Below are positions 1 through 8,017 of a stretch of 64,000 nt of DNA, piece by piece (the first letter of the stretch is position 1; each line of letters starts with the position of its first letter). A program made the translations under genes and the position numbers. The notes below the pieces were generated by a model that ran no database searches, was not told where the DNA came from, and was given only the letters and a program-made list of their open reading frames with translations. The DNA comes from Methylobacterium sp. J-077 (GTDB taxonomy: Bacteria; Pseudomonadota; Alphaproteobacteria; Rhizobiales; Beijerinckiaceae): assembly GCF_022829365.1 (NCBI RefSeq), contig NZ_JAKSYJ010000246.1, positions 62,001 to 126,000 of the forward strand. Direction: 5' to 3'.

Positions 1-238
1 CGGGATCGGAGGTCATGACCTCGATCTGGCGGCCGTTGACGCCGCCGCGCCCGTTGATTTCGTCGGCGGCCATGCGGACCACATAGTTCAGCCGGCCCTC
101 GAGATTGGCCATCGTGCCCGACGACGAGAACAGGCAGCCGAGCTTGACGGTGTCGGCCGCGAAGGCCGGGCGGATGATGGCCGGGGCCGCGAGCAGCGCC
201 GCCGTGCCGACGAAGCTTCGCCGCGTGAGATGCGTCAT
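1..238 (-). CDS. ABC transporter substrate-binding protein, N-terminal part (truncated by window edge)
   Basis: Only the first 79 codons are inside the window. The start ATG is read on the minus strand at 236-238. The protein opens with a Tat-type leader (RRSFVG, then an Ala/Leu-rich stretch ending PAFAAD) and continues with VKLGCLFSSSGTMANLEG and AADEINGRGGVNGRQIEV, the pattern of periplasmic-binding proteins of the branched-chain amino acid/urea type (Peripla_BP_6). It should sit in the periplasm and deliver an amide or amino-acid-like solute to a permease encoded beyond the left edge. It is divergent from the importer that starts at 726. The family call is fairly safe; the substrate is unknown. 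Confidence 0.8.
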   Translation of the reverse strand, partial: MTHLTRRSFVGTAALLAAPAIIRPAFAADTVKLGCLFSSSGTMANLEGRLNYVVRMAADEINGRGGVNGRQIEVMTSDP

Positions 239-725
239 CGACCTCGAAGCCCCTGTGAACGACGGGTCGATTGTCGGCTGCCGCCCGAAAGACGGGAAGG
301 TCAAAGAGACTGCAGGTCGGCGACGCGCTTGCGCATATTGGCGGCATCTGCGCGCCCGCGGGGCGGCTCTAAGCCCAGAATGTCAAAATTGACGTTCCGG
401 ATACGCGTCCGTCCGCCGGATCCCGTGCGAGCGACTGTCTTCCGACGAGGAAGACGATGACGCAGTGGCGGGGCCATGTTGCCGGATGCGGCTCAACCGG
501 ACGTCTCGCGCCGGGTGGCATGCTTCTTGTGAGCATTCCAGAAGCGCAGCGTCGCCCCCGGCGGCCGCTCCAGGTTGGCGTGCCGTCGAGACCATGAGGT
601 GCCGGATGGCCGGATCTCATCGACCGACCTGACACGGCCCCAAGCCACACATCTTCGCGCGCTCGGCCGGACGCCGGCGCGCACCGCCCGCAAGACCCGA
701 CATCCGCCTCCTGAGGAGAGCCGAT
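239..725. other. intergenic region between divergent transport genes
   Basis: This 487-base gap separates two divergently read transporter genes and must hold both promoters. Open frames crossing it show no recognisable protein. A sigma-54-like element lies at 516-530 (listed separately). A good ribosome-binding site (CTGAGGAGAGC) precedes the start at 726. Nothing else was recognised. Confidence 0.5.
516..530 (+). promoter_or_regulatory. possible sigma-54 (RpoN) promoter element
   Basis: TGGCATG, four bases, then TTGT resembles the -24/-12 consensus TGGCACG-N4-TTGC with one mismatch in each half. It points toward the importer at 726, with a leader of about 190 bases. Nitrogen-compound uptake genes are often RpoN/NtrC controlled, which makes the site plausible, but the -12 GC is GT here and one match in a GC-rich genome is weak evidence. 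Confidence 0.3.
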
Positions 726-1790
726 ATGTGCGACCGTCACGGCGAGTACCGCGTTCCCGACTTTTCGCCCGACTTCTCGCGGTTCAAGCCCAGCCGCCGG
801 CGCTTCCTCGGCGGCACCGCCGCCGCGCTCACCTTCGCGGTGGGGCCCGGCATGACCGGCCGGGCCGCGGCCGCCACCGGCATCCGGGCGACCCACGGGA
901 CAGGCTTCTGCAACCTGAACTTCTTCCTCGCCGAGGCGATGCAGCTCGCCAAGGATGACGGGCTGACCATCGACTTCGTCAACACGCCGACCTTCTCGGA
1001 TCAGGTCACCTTCCTCGGCATGGGCCAGGTCGATGCCGGCGTGATGCCCTATACGAGCTTCATGGCCCTCTACGACGCAGGCGCCCCGGTGAAGATCGTG
1101 GCGGGCGGCGGCATCGAGGGCTGCGTGCTCGTGGCCCAGCCCGGCCTCGACAGCCCGGAGAAGCTCCAGGGCAAGACGCTCGGCACCTTCCAGCTCGATA
1201 CGCTGGAAGTGCTGCCCTACGACTGGCTGAAGAAGAACGGCGTCGCCTTCAAGGACATCACGGTCCGCTACATGGGCTCGACCCCGGAGGCCGTGGAGGC
1301 GTTCCGGGCCGGTGCGCTGGACATCATCTCAACCATCGAGCCCTACGGCACGGCGCTGCTCACCGACGTGAAGGGCGCGGTCAAGCTCTCCGACGGCACC
1401 GACATCTACGGCAAGGGCTACACCGACTGCGTGCTGGCGGTGCGCAACGAGCTGATCGCCAAGAATCCGGGCGCCGTGAAGGCCCTGATCAAGGGCATGA
1501 TGAAGGCCCAGGCCCTGGCCGAGGGCGATCCTCAAGCTGCTTTGAACAAGCTCGTCGGCTCCTACTACAAGACCTCGATGCACAACGCCCAGCTCGCCAT
1601 GGGCCGGCAGCCCTCGGTGGTGGACGCCCGCAACCAGACGCAGTTCATCCTCGACCGGACCGATTCCGTCGCCGAGATGGGCTACATCAAGAAGAAGCCC
1701 GGTCGCGACGCGATCGACTGGACCCTGCTGGAGCAGGTCATCGCCGAGAACCCGGATCTCTACGGCAAGCTCAAGCTGAAGTCGGCCTGA
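726..1790 (+). CDS. ABC transporter substrate-binding protein, NMT1/THI5-like
   Basis: A 354-residue protein with a Tat signal near the N terminus (SRRRFLGG, residues 23-30, then a hydrophobic stretch and an Ala-rich cleavage zone near residue 50). The mature part has the style of NMT1/TauA/SsuA binding proteins: a short ligand-loop opening (THGTGFCNLNFFLAEAM), then segments such as LGTFQLDTLEVLPYDWL and GALDIISTIEPYGTALL. It should bind a small amide, amine or sulfonate-like molecule in the periplasm. The ATG at 726 follows GAGGAG. The permease starts 4 bases after the stop and the ATPase follows, so this is a complete three-gene importer. The ligand cannot be read from sequence; the neighbouring amidohydrolases suggest a nitrogen heterocycle. 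Confidence 0.85.
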   Translation: MCDRHGEYRVPDFSPDFSRFKPSRRRFLGGTAAALTFAVGPGMTGRAAAATGIRATHGTGFCNLNFFLAEAMQLAKDDGLTIDFVNTPTFSDQVTFLGMGQVDAGVMPYTSFMALYDAGAPVKIVAGGGIEGCVLVAQPGLDSPEKLQGKTLGTFQLDTLEVLPYDWLKKNGVAFKDITVRYMGSTPEAVEAFRAGALDIISTIEPYGTALLTDVKGAVKLSDGTDIYGKGYTDCVLAVRNELIAKNPGAVKALIKGMMKAQALAEGDPQAALNKLVGSYYKTSMHNAQLAMGRQPSVVDARNQTQFILDRTDSVAEMGYIKKKPGRDAIDWTLLEQVIAENPDLYGKLKLKSA

Positions 1791-1794
1791 GCGG

Positions 1795-2721
1795 ATGGCC
1801 GTCGATCTCGCCCGCGCCGCCGTCCCGCACGTCCGGCCGCGCCTCCCGTTCGGTCAGCGTCTCGCGCTGCCCGACGGCTTCGTCCCGCTCCTGCAACGCA
1901 CCGGCTGGATGCTGGTCTCGGTCGGCTGCTTCGCCGGCCTCTGGGAGCTGCTCTGGGCGTTCGGCATCGCCGACGCCAAGCTGCTGCCGCCGCCGCACAT
2001 CTTCCTCGGCAACCTCGCCGAGCAGGCGCGCTTCTTCAACACCGCGCAGCGCTGGCAGATCGGCACCGGCATGAATGCCGGCCCGAGCCCGGCCATGGCG
2101 GTGCTGATCACCGTGCTCGCCTCCACGGGCCGGGTTCTGGCGGGCCTCGCCCTGGCCGCGACCCTGTCGATCCTGGTCGGCGTGGCGATCCGCTACGTCG
2201 TGCTGTTCGAGCGGCTGACCCTGCCGACCATCACGCTCCTGGCGCCGGTCTCGCCGATCGCGTGGCTGCCGGTGGCGATCTTCATGTTCGGGATCGGCAA
2301 CGCCCCGGCGATCTTCATGGTGTTCATCGCCCTGTTCTTCACGATGGTCCTCTCGACCATCCACCAGATCGACGGGGTCAACCGGAACTACATCAACGTC
2401 GCCCGGACCATGGGCGCGTCGAAGCGCCAGATCTACGCCCGGGTGATCGTGCCGGCGATCCTTCCGGGCCTGCTCGCGGTGCTCCGCCTCAACCTGTTCG
2501 GCGCCTGGATGGTGGTGCTGGTCGCCGAGGCGACCGGCGTCGGCTACGGGCTCGGCCAGGTGATCATGCTGGCGCGCAACACCTTCAACCCGTCGCTCGT
2601 GTTCTTCACCATCACGCTGATCGGCCTGCTCGGCTTCGCCTTCGACCTGCTGTTCCGGCTGGTCCAGCGGCGGCTGCTGTACTGGCTGCCGCGTGACACG
2701 GGGTCCGCCCTTGGCCTCTGA
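1795..2721 (+). CDS. ABC transporter permease, TauC/SsuC type
   Basis: A 308-residue integral membrane protein with about six hydrophobic helices. The cytoplasmic coupling (EAA) loop is visible as NVARTMGASKRQIYARVIVP (about residues 200-219), as in BPD_transp_1 permeases. It should form the inner-membrane channel for the binding protein just upstream and pair with the ATPase whose start overlaps its 3' end. It has an N-terminal extension of roughly 35 polar residues before the first membrane segment, common in TauC-type permeases. Confidence 0.88.
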   Translation: MAVDLARAAVPHVRPRLPFGQRLALPDGFVPLLQRTGWMLVSVGCFAGLWELLWAFGIADAKLLPPPHIFLGNLAEQARFFNTAQRWQIGTGMNAGPSPAMAVLITVLASTGRVLAGLALAATLSILVGVAIRYVVLFERLTLPTITLLAPVSPIAWLPVAIFMFGIGNAPAIFMVFIALFFTMVLSTIHQIDGVNRNYINVARTMGASKRQIYARVIVPAILPGLLAVLRLNLFGAWMVVLVAEATGVGYGLGQVIMLARNTFNPSLVFFTITLIGLLGFAFDLLFRLVQRRLLYWLPRDTGSALGL

Positions 2722-3517
2722 TCCCCTCTCCCAGGATGCCGTCTCGTGCCGCGGCGTCGCCAAGGTCTGGGCGTCCGGCACCGCCCGCGCCCACGAGGCC
2801 CTGCGCGACATCGACCTCACCGTGCGGCCCGGCGAGTTCGTGGTGTTCCTCGGCCCCTCGGGCTGTGGGAAGAGCACGCTGCTCTACCTGATCGCCGGGC
2901 TGGAGGCCGCCTCCGGGGGCGAGCTCCTGGCCTTCGGTGCGCCGGTCACAGGCCCCTCCCCCGAGCGCAGCCTGATCTTCCAGGAGACCTCGCTGCTGCC
3001 GTGGCTGAGCGTCTGGCAGAATGTCAGCTTCGGCCTGTCGCTGAAGGGCGTGCCGGAGGCCGAGCGCCGGAGCGTCGCTCGGGCCGCGCTTCAGCGCGTC
3101 GGCCTCGCCGAGGCCTTCGACAAGCGGCCGGACGAGCTGTCGGGCGGGATGCGCCAGCGGGTGGCGGTGGCCCGGGCGCTCGCCATGCGCCCGAAGGTGC
3201 TGCTGATGGACGAGCCCTTCGCGGCGCTCGACGTCCAGACCCGCCAGAAGATGCAGGATTTCCTGCTCGACGTCTGGCGCGACAGCGGCGCCTCGGTGCT
3301 GTTCGTGACCCACCACATCGACGAGGCGGTGGCGCTCGCCGACCGGGTGGTGGTGTTCACCGCCCGCCCCGGGCGGATCAAGACGATCGTCCGCAACGAC
3401 CTCGCCCGCCCGCGCGATCCGTTCTCCCCCGAGGCCGAGGCGATGCGGCGGCATCTCACCGAGCTCCTGCGCGACGAGGTCGACCGGGCCTTCGCCGAGC
3501 AGGAAGCGCTCGTCTGA
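2693..3517 (+). CDS. ABC transporter ATP-binding protein, TauB/SsuB type
   Basis: A 274-residue nucleotide-binding subunit. Walker A is GPSGCGKST, the signature is LSGGMRQR, Walker B is VLLMDEPF, and the switch histidine lies in VTHHIDEA. A Q-loop FQETSLLPWL is typical of the nitrate/taurine import group. The frame opens with GTG at 2693, overlapping the permease by 29 bases. TTG at 2711 is an alternative that would overlap the permease stop by only a few bases. It powers the importer formed with the two preceding genes. Function as an importer ATPase is near certain; the substrate is not known. Confidence 0.9.
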   Translation: MTRGPPLASDPLSQDAVSCRGVAKVWASGTARAHEALRDIDLTVRPGEFVVFLGPSGCGKSTLLYLIAGLEAASGGELLAFGAPVTGPSPERSLIFQETSLLPWLSVWQNVSFGLSLKGVPEAERRSVARAALQRVGLAEAFDKRPDELSGGMRQRVAVARALAMRPKVLLMDEPFAALDVQTRQKMQDFLLDVWRDSGASVLFVTHHIDEAVALADRVVVFTARPGRIKTIVRNDLARPRDPFSPEAEAMRRHLTELLRDEVDRAFAEQEALV

Positions 3518-3533
3518 CCCTTTCCCAATCAAG

Positions 3534-5087
3534 ATGGACCCAGCCATGGCCACATCGCTGATCCGCAGCCGGCGGATGATCACCCGCACCCTCGACCACG
3601 ATCGCTGGGAGGAGATTGCCGACGGCGCGGTGCTGCAGAAAGACGGGGTGATCGAGGCGGTCGGCACCTACGCAGATCTGCACGCCCGCTATCCCGACGC
3701 GCCGGTGATCGGCTCCGGCCGCGAGATCCTGCTGCCGGGCTTCGTCAACGGCCACCACCATGTCGGCCTCACGCCGGTGCAGCTCGGCTCCCCCGACATG
3801 CCCCTGGAGCTGTGGTTCGTCACCCGCATGGTGGCGCGCAACCTGAACCTCTACCTCGACACCCTGTACTCGGCCTTCGAGATGGTCGGCTCCGGGATCA
3901 CCACGGTCCAGCACATCCACGGCTGGATGCCCGGCAGCCTGAAGGAGGTCGAGGCGCGCTCCAACGAAGTGCTGCGCGCCTATCGCGACATCGGCATGCG
4001 GGTCTCGTACTGCTTCGCGGTCCGCGACCAGAACCGCCTCGTCTACCAAGCGGACATGGACTTCGTGGCGAGCCTACCGGCCCCGCTGCAGGACCCGATG
4101 AAGCGCTGGTTCGAGCGCTTCCAGATGTCTCTGGAGGATAATTTTTCCCTCTTTCGCAGCCTGCACAGCGGACAGGAAGGCGCCACCCGGGCCAAGATCC
4201 AGCTGGCGCCGGCCAACCTGCACTGGTGCTCGGACGCGGCCCTCGAAGGGCTCGCCGGGCTGTCGGAATCCTACGACGTGCCGATGCACATGCATCTCGT
4301 CGAGACCGCCTATCAGAAGGCCTATGCCGAGAAGCGCGGCGGCGGCACCGCCCTCGACTATCTCGACCGGTTCGGCATGCTTGGTCCGCGCCTGACGCTC
4401 GGCCACGGCGTCTGGCTCAACGAATCCGATATCGACCGGGTGGCCGCGACCGGCACCTGCATCTGCCACAATTGTTCGTCGAACTTCCGGCTGCGCTCCG
4501 GCGTGGCGGCGCTCAACCGCTTCGAGGCGAAGGGCATCAACACCGCGATCGGCCTCGACGAGGCTGGCATCAACGACGACCGCGACATGCTCCAGGAGAT
4601 GCGCCTCGTGCTGCGCGCCCACCGAGTGCCCGGCATGGACGAGGCCGACGTGCCCAGCATGGCGCAGGTGCTGCGCATGGCCACCGTCGGCGGCGCCCGC
4701 ACCACCCCCTACGGCGAGAGCCTCGGCACGATCGAAGTCGGCAAGGGCGCCGACCTCGTCCTGCTCGACTGGGACCAGATCGCCTACCCCTATCTCGATC
4801 CGGAGACACCACTCCTCGACGCGGTGATCCAGCGGGCCAAGACCGGGGGCGTCACCACGGTGCTGTGCGACGGCGAGGTGCTCTACGCGGACGGGCGCTT
4901 CACCCGGGTCGACCGGGACGCGGCCCTGAAGGCGCTGCACGACGACCTGTCGCGGGCGCTGTCGGACGACGAAGTCGAGCGGCGCCAGCTCTCCAAGGCC
5001 CTGCTGCCGCACGCCCGCCGCTTCTACGCCGACTACATCGACCCGTCGCGGCACGAGCCGTTCTACCGCCCGAGCTCGCGCGTCTGA
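3534..5087 (+). CDS. amidohydrolase, TRZ/ATZ-like deaminase or hydrolase
   Basis: A 517-residue cytosolic amidohydrolase. The first metal motif is in LPGFVNGHHHVGLTP (His 74-76), followed by MHMHLVET, LGHGVWLNE and a conserved Asp in IGLDEAGIND, where many ATZ/TRZ enzymes read GTDS. The family (hydroxyatrazine hydrolase, guanine or 8-oxoguanine deaminase, hydroxydechloroatrazine types) attacks ring C-N bonds of triazines, purines or pyrimidines with one metal ion. It begins 16 bases after the importer and is likely in its operon, so the substrate is probably the imported compound. ATG at 3546 is an equally good start and would remove four residues. Confidence 0.82.
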   Translation: MDPAMATSLIRSRRMITRTLDHDRWEEIADGAVLQKDGVIEAVGTYADLHARYPDAPVIGSGREILLPGFVNGHHHVGLTPVQLGSPDMPLELWFVTRMVARNLNLYLDTLYSAFEMVGSGITTVQHIHGWMPGSLKEVEARSNEVLRAYRDIGMRVSYCFAVRDQNRLVYQADMDFVASLPAPLQDPMKRWFERFQMSLEDNFSLFRSLHSGQEGATRAKIQLAPANLHWCSDAALEGLAGLSESYDVPMHMHLVETAYQKAYAEKRGGGTALDYLDRFGMLGPRLTLGHGVWLNESDIDRVAATGTCICHNCSSNFRLRSGVAALNRFEAKGINTAIGLDEAGINDDRDMLQEMRLVLRAHRVPGMDEADVPSMAQVLRMATVGGARTTPYGESLGTIEVGKGADLVLLDWDQIAYPYLDPETPLLDAVIQRAKTGGVTTVLCDGEVLYADGRFTRVDRDAALKALHDDLSRALSDDEVERRQLSKALLPHARRFYADYIDPSRHEPFYRPSSRV

Positions 5088-5091
5088 CGGC

Positions 5092-5841
5092 GTGCGGCTC
5101 CTCCTTATCAACCCGAACACCTCGGCCGCGATGACGGCCCGCATGGAGCGGGAAGCAGCGGCCGTGCTTGCTCCCGACGTGACGCTCACCGGGCTGACGG
5201 CCGCCCGGGGCCTGCCCTACATCGCGAGCCGCGCGGAGGCGCAGCTCGCCGGTGGAGCGGTGCTGGAGACCCTGGCCGAGCATCAAGCCGGCTACGACGC
5301 CGCCGTGATCGCTGCCTTCGGGGATCCCGGGCTGATCGCGGCGCGGGAGCTGTTCGACCTGCCCATCGTCGGCATGGCCGAGGCCGCGATGCTGACCGCC
5401 TGCCTGCTCGGCCAGCGCTTCGGCCTCGTGACCTTTTCGGGCACGCTGCTGCCCTGGTACGAAGATGCCGTAGCCCTCTCCGGCCTCTCGGCCCGCTGCG
5501 CCTGCGTCCGGGCGGTCGCGGCTGCGTTCCGCTCGGTCGCTGAGGTCCAGCACGAGTTGGAGGACGAGATCGTCGCCCTGGCCAATCGGGCCGTCACCGA
5601 GGACGGAGCCGATACGGTGATCCTGGCCGGCGCCCCGCTGACCGGCCTCGCCGTGCGGGTCAGAGACCTGGTGCCGGTACCGCTGATCGATCCGCTGGCG
5701 GCCGCCCTCGGTCAGGCGCAGGCGGTGGTTCGGCTCGGTGCGCGTCCGCCGCGCGCGGGCCGCTTTGCCCGGCCTCCGGCCAAGCCTGCCACCGGGCTGG
5801 CACCGGCGCTGCGGCGCTGGATCGAGCGGGACGACGGCTGA
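5092..5841 (+). CDS. Asp/Glu/hydantoin racemase-family protein lacking both catalytic cysteines
   Basis: A 249-residue protein whose start MRLLLINPNTSAAMTARM matches hydantoin racemases. The usual first catalytic cysteine motif (ACFxDPG) reads AAFGDPG (Ala at residue 75) and the second (LGCAGM) reads LAGAPL (Gly at residue 180). Known hydantoin and amino-acid racemases need both cysteines as acid/base pair, so a simple racemase role is doubtful; a binding, lyase or modified role is possible. GTG start lies 4 bases after the amidohydrolase stop, so they are co-transcribed. Compare the gene ending at 10031, which keeps both cysteines. Confidence 0.75.
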   Translation: MRLLLINPNTSAAMTARMEREAAAVLAPDVTLTGLTAARGLPYIASRAEAQLAGGAVLETLAEHQAGYDAAVIAAFGDPGLIAARELFDLPIVGMAEAAMLTACLLGQRFGLVTFSGTLLPWYEDAVALSGLSARCACVRAVAAAFRSVAEVQHELEDEIVALANRAVTEDGADTVILAGAPLTGLAVRVRDLVPVPLIDPLAAALGQAQAVVRLGARPPRAGRFARPPAKPATGLAPALRRWIERDDG

Positions 5842-5845
5842 TTGA

Positions 5846-5862
5846 CGCCGCTCAATGCGGCG
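5846..5862. terminator. short GC hairpin between convergent genes
   Basis: CGCCGC, a five-base loop, then GCGGCG. It sits between the stop of the upstream plus-strand gene and overlaps the stop of the minus-strand gene. There is no T-run, so it may be only a weak bidirectional terminator or chance in GC-rich DNA. Confidence 0.3.
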
Positions 5863-6577
5863 CGAACAGGCTGCCCCAGCCGGTGATCCCTGCGGTCTCT
5901 AGCCCGGCGAGGTCCATCGCCTTCCACAGGCTGACCGCCACGGAATCGAAGACCGGGATCCCGAGTTCCGCCTCCAGGGCGGGCGCGATGGCCGCCCCCG
6001 CGAGGTTGGTGCAGACGATGGCGGCCGCCTCGGCGCCCTCGGCCGCCACGGCGCGGACCATCCCGGCGATCTCGACCTCGTCGGCCTCCGCGAAGGCAAA
6101 GTTCTCCGACAGGCCGAGATGCCGCTCGGTCGAGCAATCGAGCCCTTCGACCTGCCAATTCGCTTGGATCCGTGCCTGGACGTCGCCCGTATAGGGCGTC
6201 ACCAGCCCGACGCGCGTGATCCCGCGCCTGCGGAACAGGTCGCGGAAGGCGAGCGCCGAGGTCGAGGCCGGCACGCCGGTCCGCTGCGTGATCGCCTCCG
6301 ACAGGGCCGCATCGTACGCGAAGCCGAGCCAGGCGCCCGCCGTACCGTTCCACAGGATCGCGGCGACGCGGGCATCGGCCAGCAGGTCCGAGGCGGCCAG
6401 CATCGGCGCCTGATCGAACTGATCGCGTGCGGCCGTCGACAGCCCGATCTGCGTCACCCGCAGGCGCGCGAAATGGGCGGTGATCCCGGGTTGCCCGACC
6501 AGCATGCGTGCCGTCATCGGCTCGAGGACGCTGTTCGAGGATGGCGTCAGCATCCCGAGCCTGATGGACCGCCGCAT
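5852..6577 (-). CDS. arylmalonate-decarboxylase/maleate-isomerase-like protein
   Basis: A 241-residue member of the Asp/Glu racemase superfamily. The opening RLGMLTPSSNSVLEPMTARM is typical of the maleate isomerase/arylmalonate decarboxylase (AMDase) group. The first active-site position holds Gly 78 in LWNGTAGAWLG and the second holds Cys 189 in IVCTNLAG. This Gly/Cys arrangement is that of AMDase (Gly74/Cys188), which decarboxylates malonates through an enediolate; racemases and maleate isomerases have Cys at both places. ATG at 6577 is preferred because AAGGTG lies just upstream; the open frame extends further to 6643. It is divergent from the carbamoyl hydrolase at 6721. Confidence 0.72.
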   Translation of the reverse strand: MRRSIRLGMLTPSSNSVLEPMTARMLVGQPGITAHFARLRVTQIGLSTAARDQFDQAPMLAASDLLADARVAAILWNGTAGAWLGFAYDAALSEAITQRTGVPASTSALAFRDLFRRRGITRVGLVTPYTGDVQARIQANWQVEGLDCSTERHLGLSENFAFAEADEVEIAGMVRAVAAEGAEAAAIVCTNLAGAAIAPALEAELGIPVFDSVAVSLWKAMDLAGLETAGITGWGSLFAPH

Positions 6578-6627
6578 GTTCACCTTCAGGCTCTCACCAC
6601 TACGGCTCAGCGCGAGCCATGCCGGCG

Positions 6628-6638
6628 CCTTGGCAAGG
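6628..6638. promoter_or_regulatory. short palindrome in a divergent promoter region
   Basis: CCTTG-G-CAAGG is a perfect five-base-arm palindrome midway between the divergent starts at 6577 and 6721. It could be an operator serving both genes, but it is short and no regulator gene is adjacent. Confidence 0.2.
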
Positions 6639-6720
6639 ATCATTCCGACGCGGGCGGCACGGAAGTGGCAGGGTGGTGCCGTCGCGGCTCGGCTCGGAGC
6701 TGCACGTCGGGAGTATCGGG

Positions 6721-8007
6721 ATGGACAGGGTATCAGCGATCGACGCGGCGGTCCGTGCGCAGCGCGGCCGGGTGGAAGCCCTGTTCGACGAACTCGCCCG
6801 GTGCGGTCGTACGGATCCCGGCTTCACGCGGCCCTCCTATAGCCCGGAGGAGACCGGAGCGCACGCCATCGTAGCGCGCTGCGGCGCCGATCTCGACCTC
6901 GCGATCCACCGGGATATCGCCGCCAACACCACCATGACGCTGCCAGGGCAGGATCGGAGCTTACCGCCGATCCTGATCGGCTCCCACCTCGACACCGTGG
7001 CGCAGGGGGGGAACTTCGACGGCGCCGCCGGCGTGGTGGCCGGTCTCGCGGCCGTCGCGGCGCTTCGCGCGCTCAGGCTGATCCCGGAGCGCGACATCAC
7101 CGTCATGGGCGTCCGCGCCGAGGAGAGCGTCTGGTTCCAAGTCTCCTATATTGGCAGCCGGGCGGCGCTCGGAGCCCTGCCGGACGGGGCGCTCGACGTC
7201 CCGCGGATCGACAGCGGCCTCAGTCTCGCCGTGCACATCGCCCGGGAGGGCGGTGATCCGGACGCGCTGCGCTGCGGCCGGTCCGCCCTCGACGCCGCCG
7301 CGATCCACGCCTTCCTGGAGGTGCATATCGAGCAGGCGCCGAGCCTTGAGGAGGCCGGGATTCCGGTCGGCCTCTGCACCGGGATCCCGGGCAATGTCCG
7401 CTACCCCGACGTCCGGATCGTCGGGCGCCACGATCATGTCGGCACGCCTCGCCGCTTCCGCCGCGACGCCGCCATGGCGGGCGCCGAGATCGCCCTGGCC
7501 CTCGACCGCGTCTGGGCGGCGCACGAGGCGGCTGGCTGCCCGATGGCGGTCACTTTCGGCCGGTTCCACACTGACACCGCGGTTCATGGCCTGACGACTG
7601 TCCCTGGGGCGTTTCACTTCAGCCTCGATATGCGCGCCTACGCGGCCGAGGTGCTGACGGAGCTGGAGGCTGCGTTCCTGGCGGCGGTGAAGGAGGTCTC
7701 GGAGCGCCGCGGCGTCACGGTAGCTCTGGGCTCCCGCGCCGAGGCTGGCGTCGGCGTGGTCTCGCCTCGGATCCGTGACGGGCTCGCGGCCGCCGCAGAC
7801 GCGCTCGGCATCGCCATCCGGCCCCTCGGCAGCCCGGCCTCCCACGACGCCGCCGCTTTCGCCAAGGCCGGCGTGCCGATGGCCATGCTGTTCGTGCGCA
7901 ACGCCAACGGCAGCCACAACCCGGACGAGGCCATGGCGGTCGACGACCTCCTCGACGCAGTGGCGATCCTGACCGCCTGGCTGGTGGCGGAGGCCTGCGG
8001 CGGCTGA
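6721..8007 (+). CDS. M20-family Zn-dependent hydrolase (N-carbamoyl-L-amino-acid hydrolase / allantoate amidohydrolase type)
   Basis: A 428-residue metallohydrolase. Metal ligands are visible as IGSHLDTV (His 89, Asp 91), GGNFDGAAG (Asp 100) and GVRAEES (Glu 134-135). EVHIEQAPSLEEAGIPVG marks the amidase-hydrolase subgroup that cleaves N-carbamoyl amino acids, ureidoglycolate-like compounds or allantoate. The dimerisation-domain histidine is in GRHDHVGT, and a C-terminal metal His is in NGSHNPDE. The start ATG at 6721 follows GGGAG; the frame is open further upstream to 6619 without a better start. With the hydantoinase-like neighbour it could release ammonia, CO2 and an amino acid from a ring-opened carbamoyl compound. 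Confidence 0.85.
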   Translation: MDRVSAIDAAVRAQRGRVEALFDELARCGRTDPGFTRPSYSPEETGAHAIVARCGADLDLAIHRDIAANTTMTLPGQDRSLPPILIGSHLDTVAQGGNFDGAAGVVAGLAAVAALRALRLIPERDITVMGVRAEESVWFQVSYIGSRAALGALPDGALDVPRIDSGLSLAVHIAREGGDPDALRCGRSALDAAAIHAFLEVHIEQAPSLEEAGIPVGLCTGIPGNVRYPDVRIVGRHDHVGTPRRFRRDAAMAGAEIALALDRVWAAHEAAGCPMAVTFGRFHTDTAVHGLTTVPGAFHFSLDMRAYAAEVLTELEAAFLAAVKEVSERRGVTVALGSRAEAGVGVVSPRIRDGLAAAADALGIAIRPLGSPASHDAAAFAKAGVPMAMLFVRNANGSHNPDEAMAVDDLLDAVAILTAWLVAEACGG

Positions 8008-8017
8008 GGTTGGCTCG

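Noticed and set aside
1771-2877. Long minus-strand open frame opposite the ABC permease
   Set aside because: It is a shadow frame of GC-rich codons (Asp/Arg/His/Gln-rich), with no domain, while the plus strand has a clear permease.
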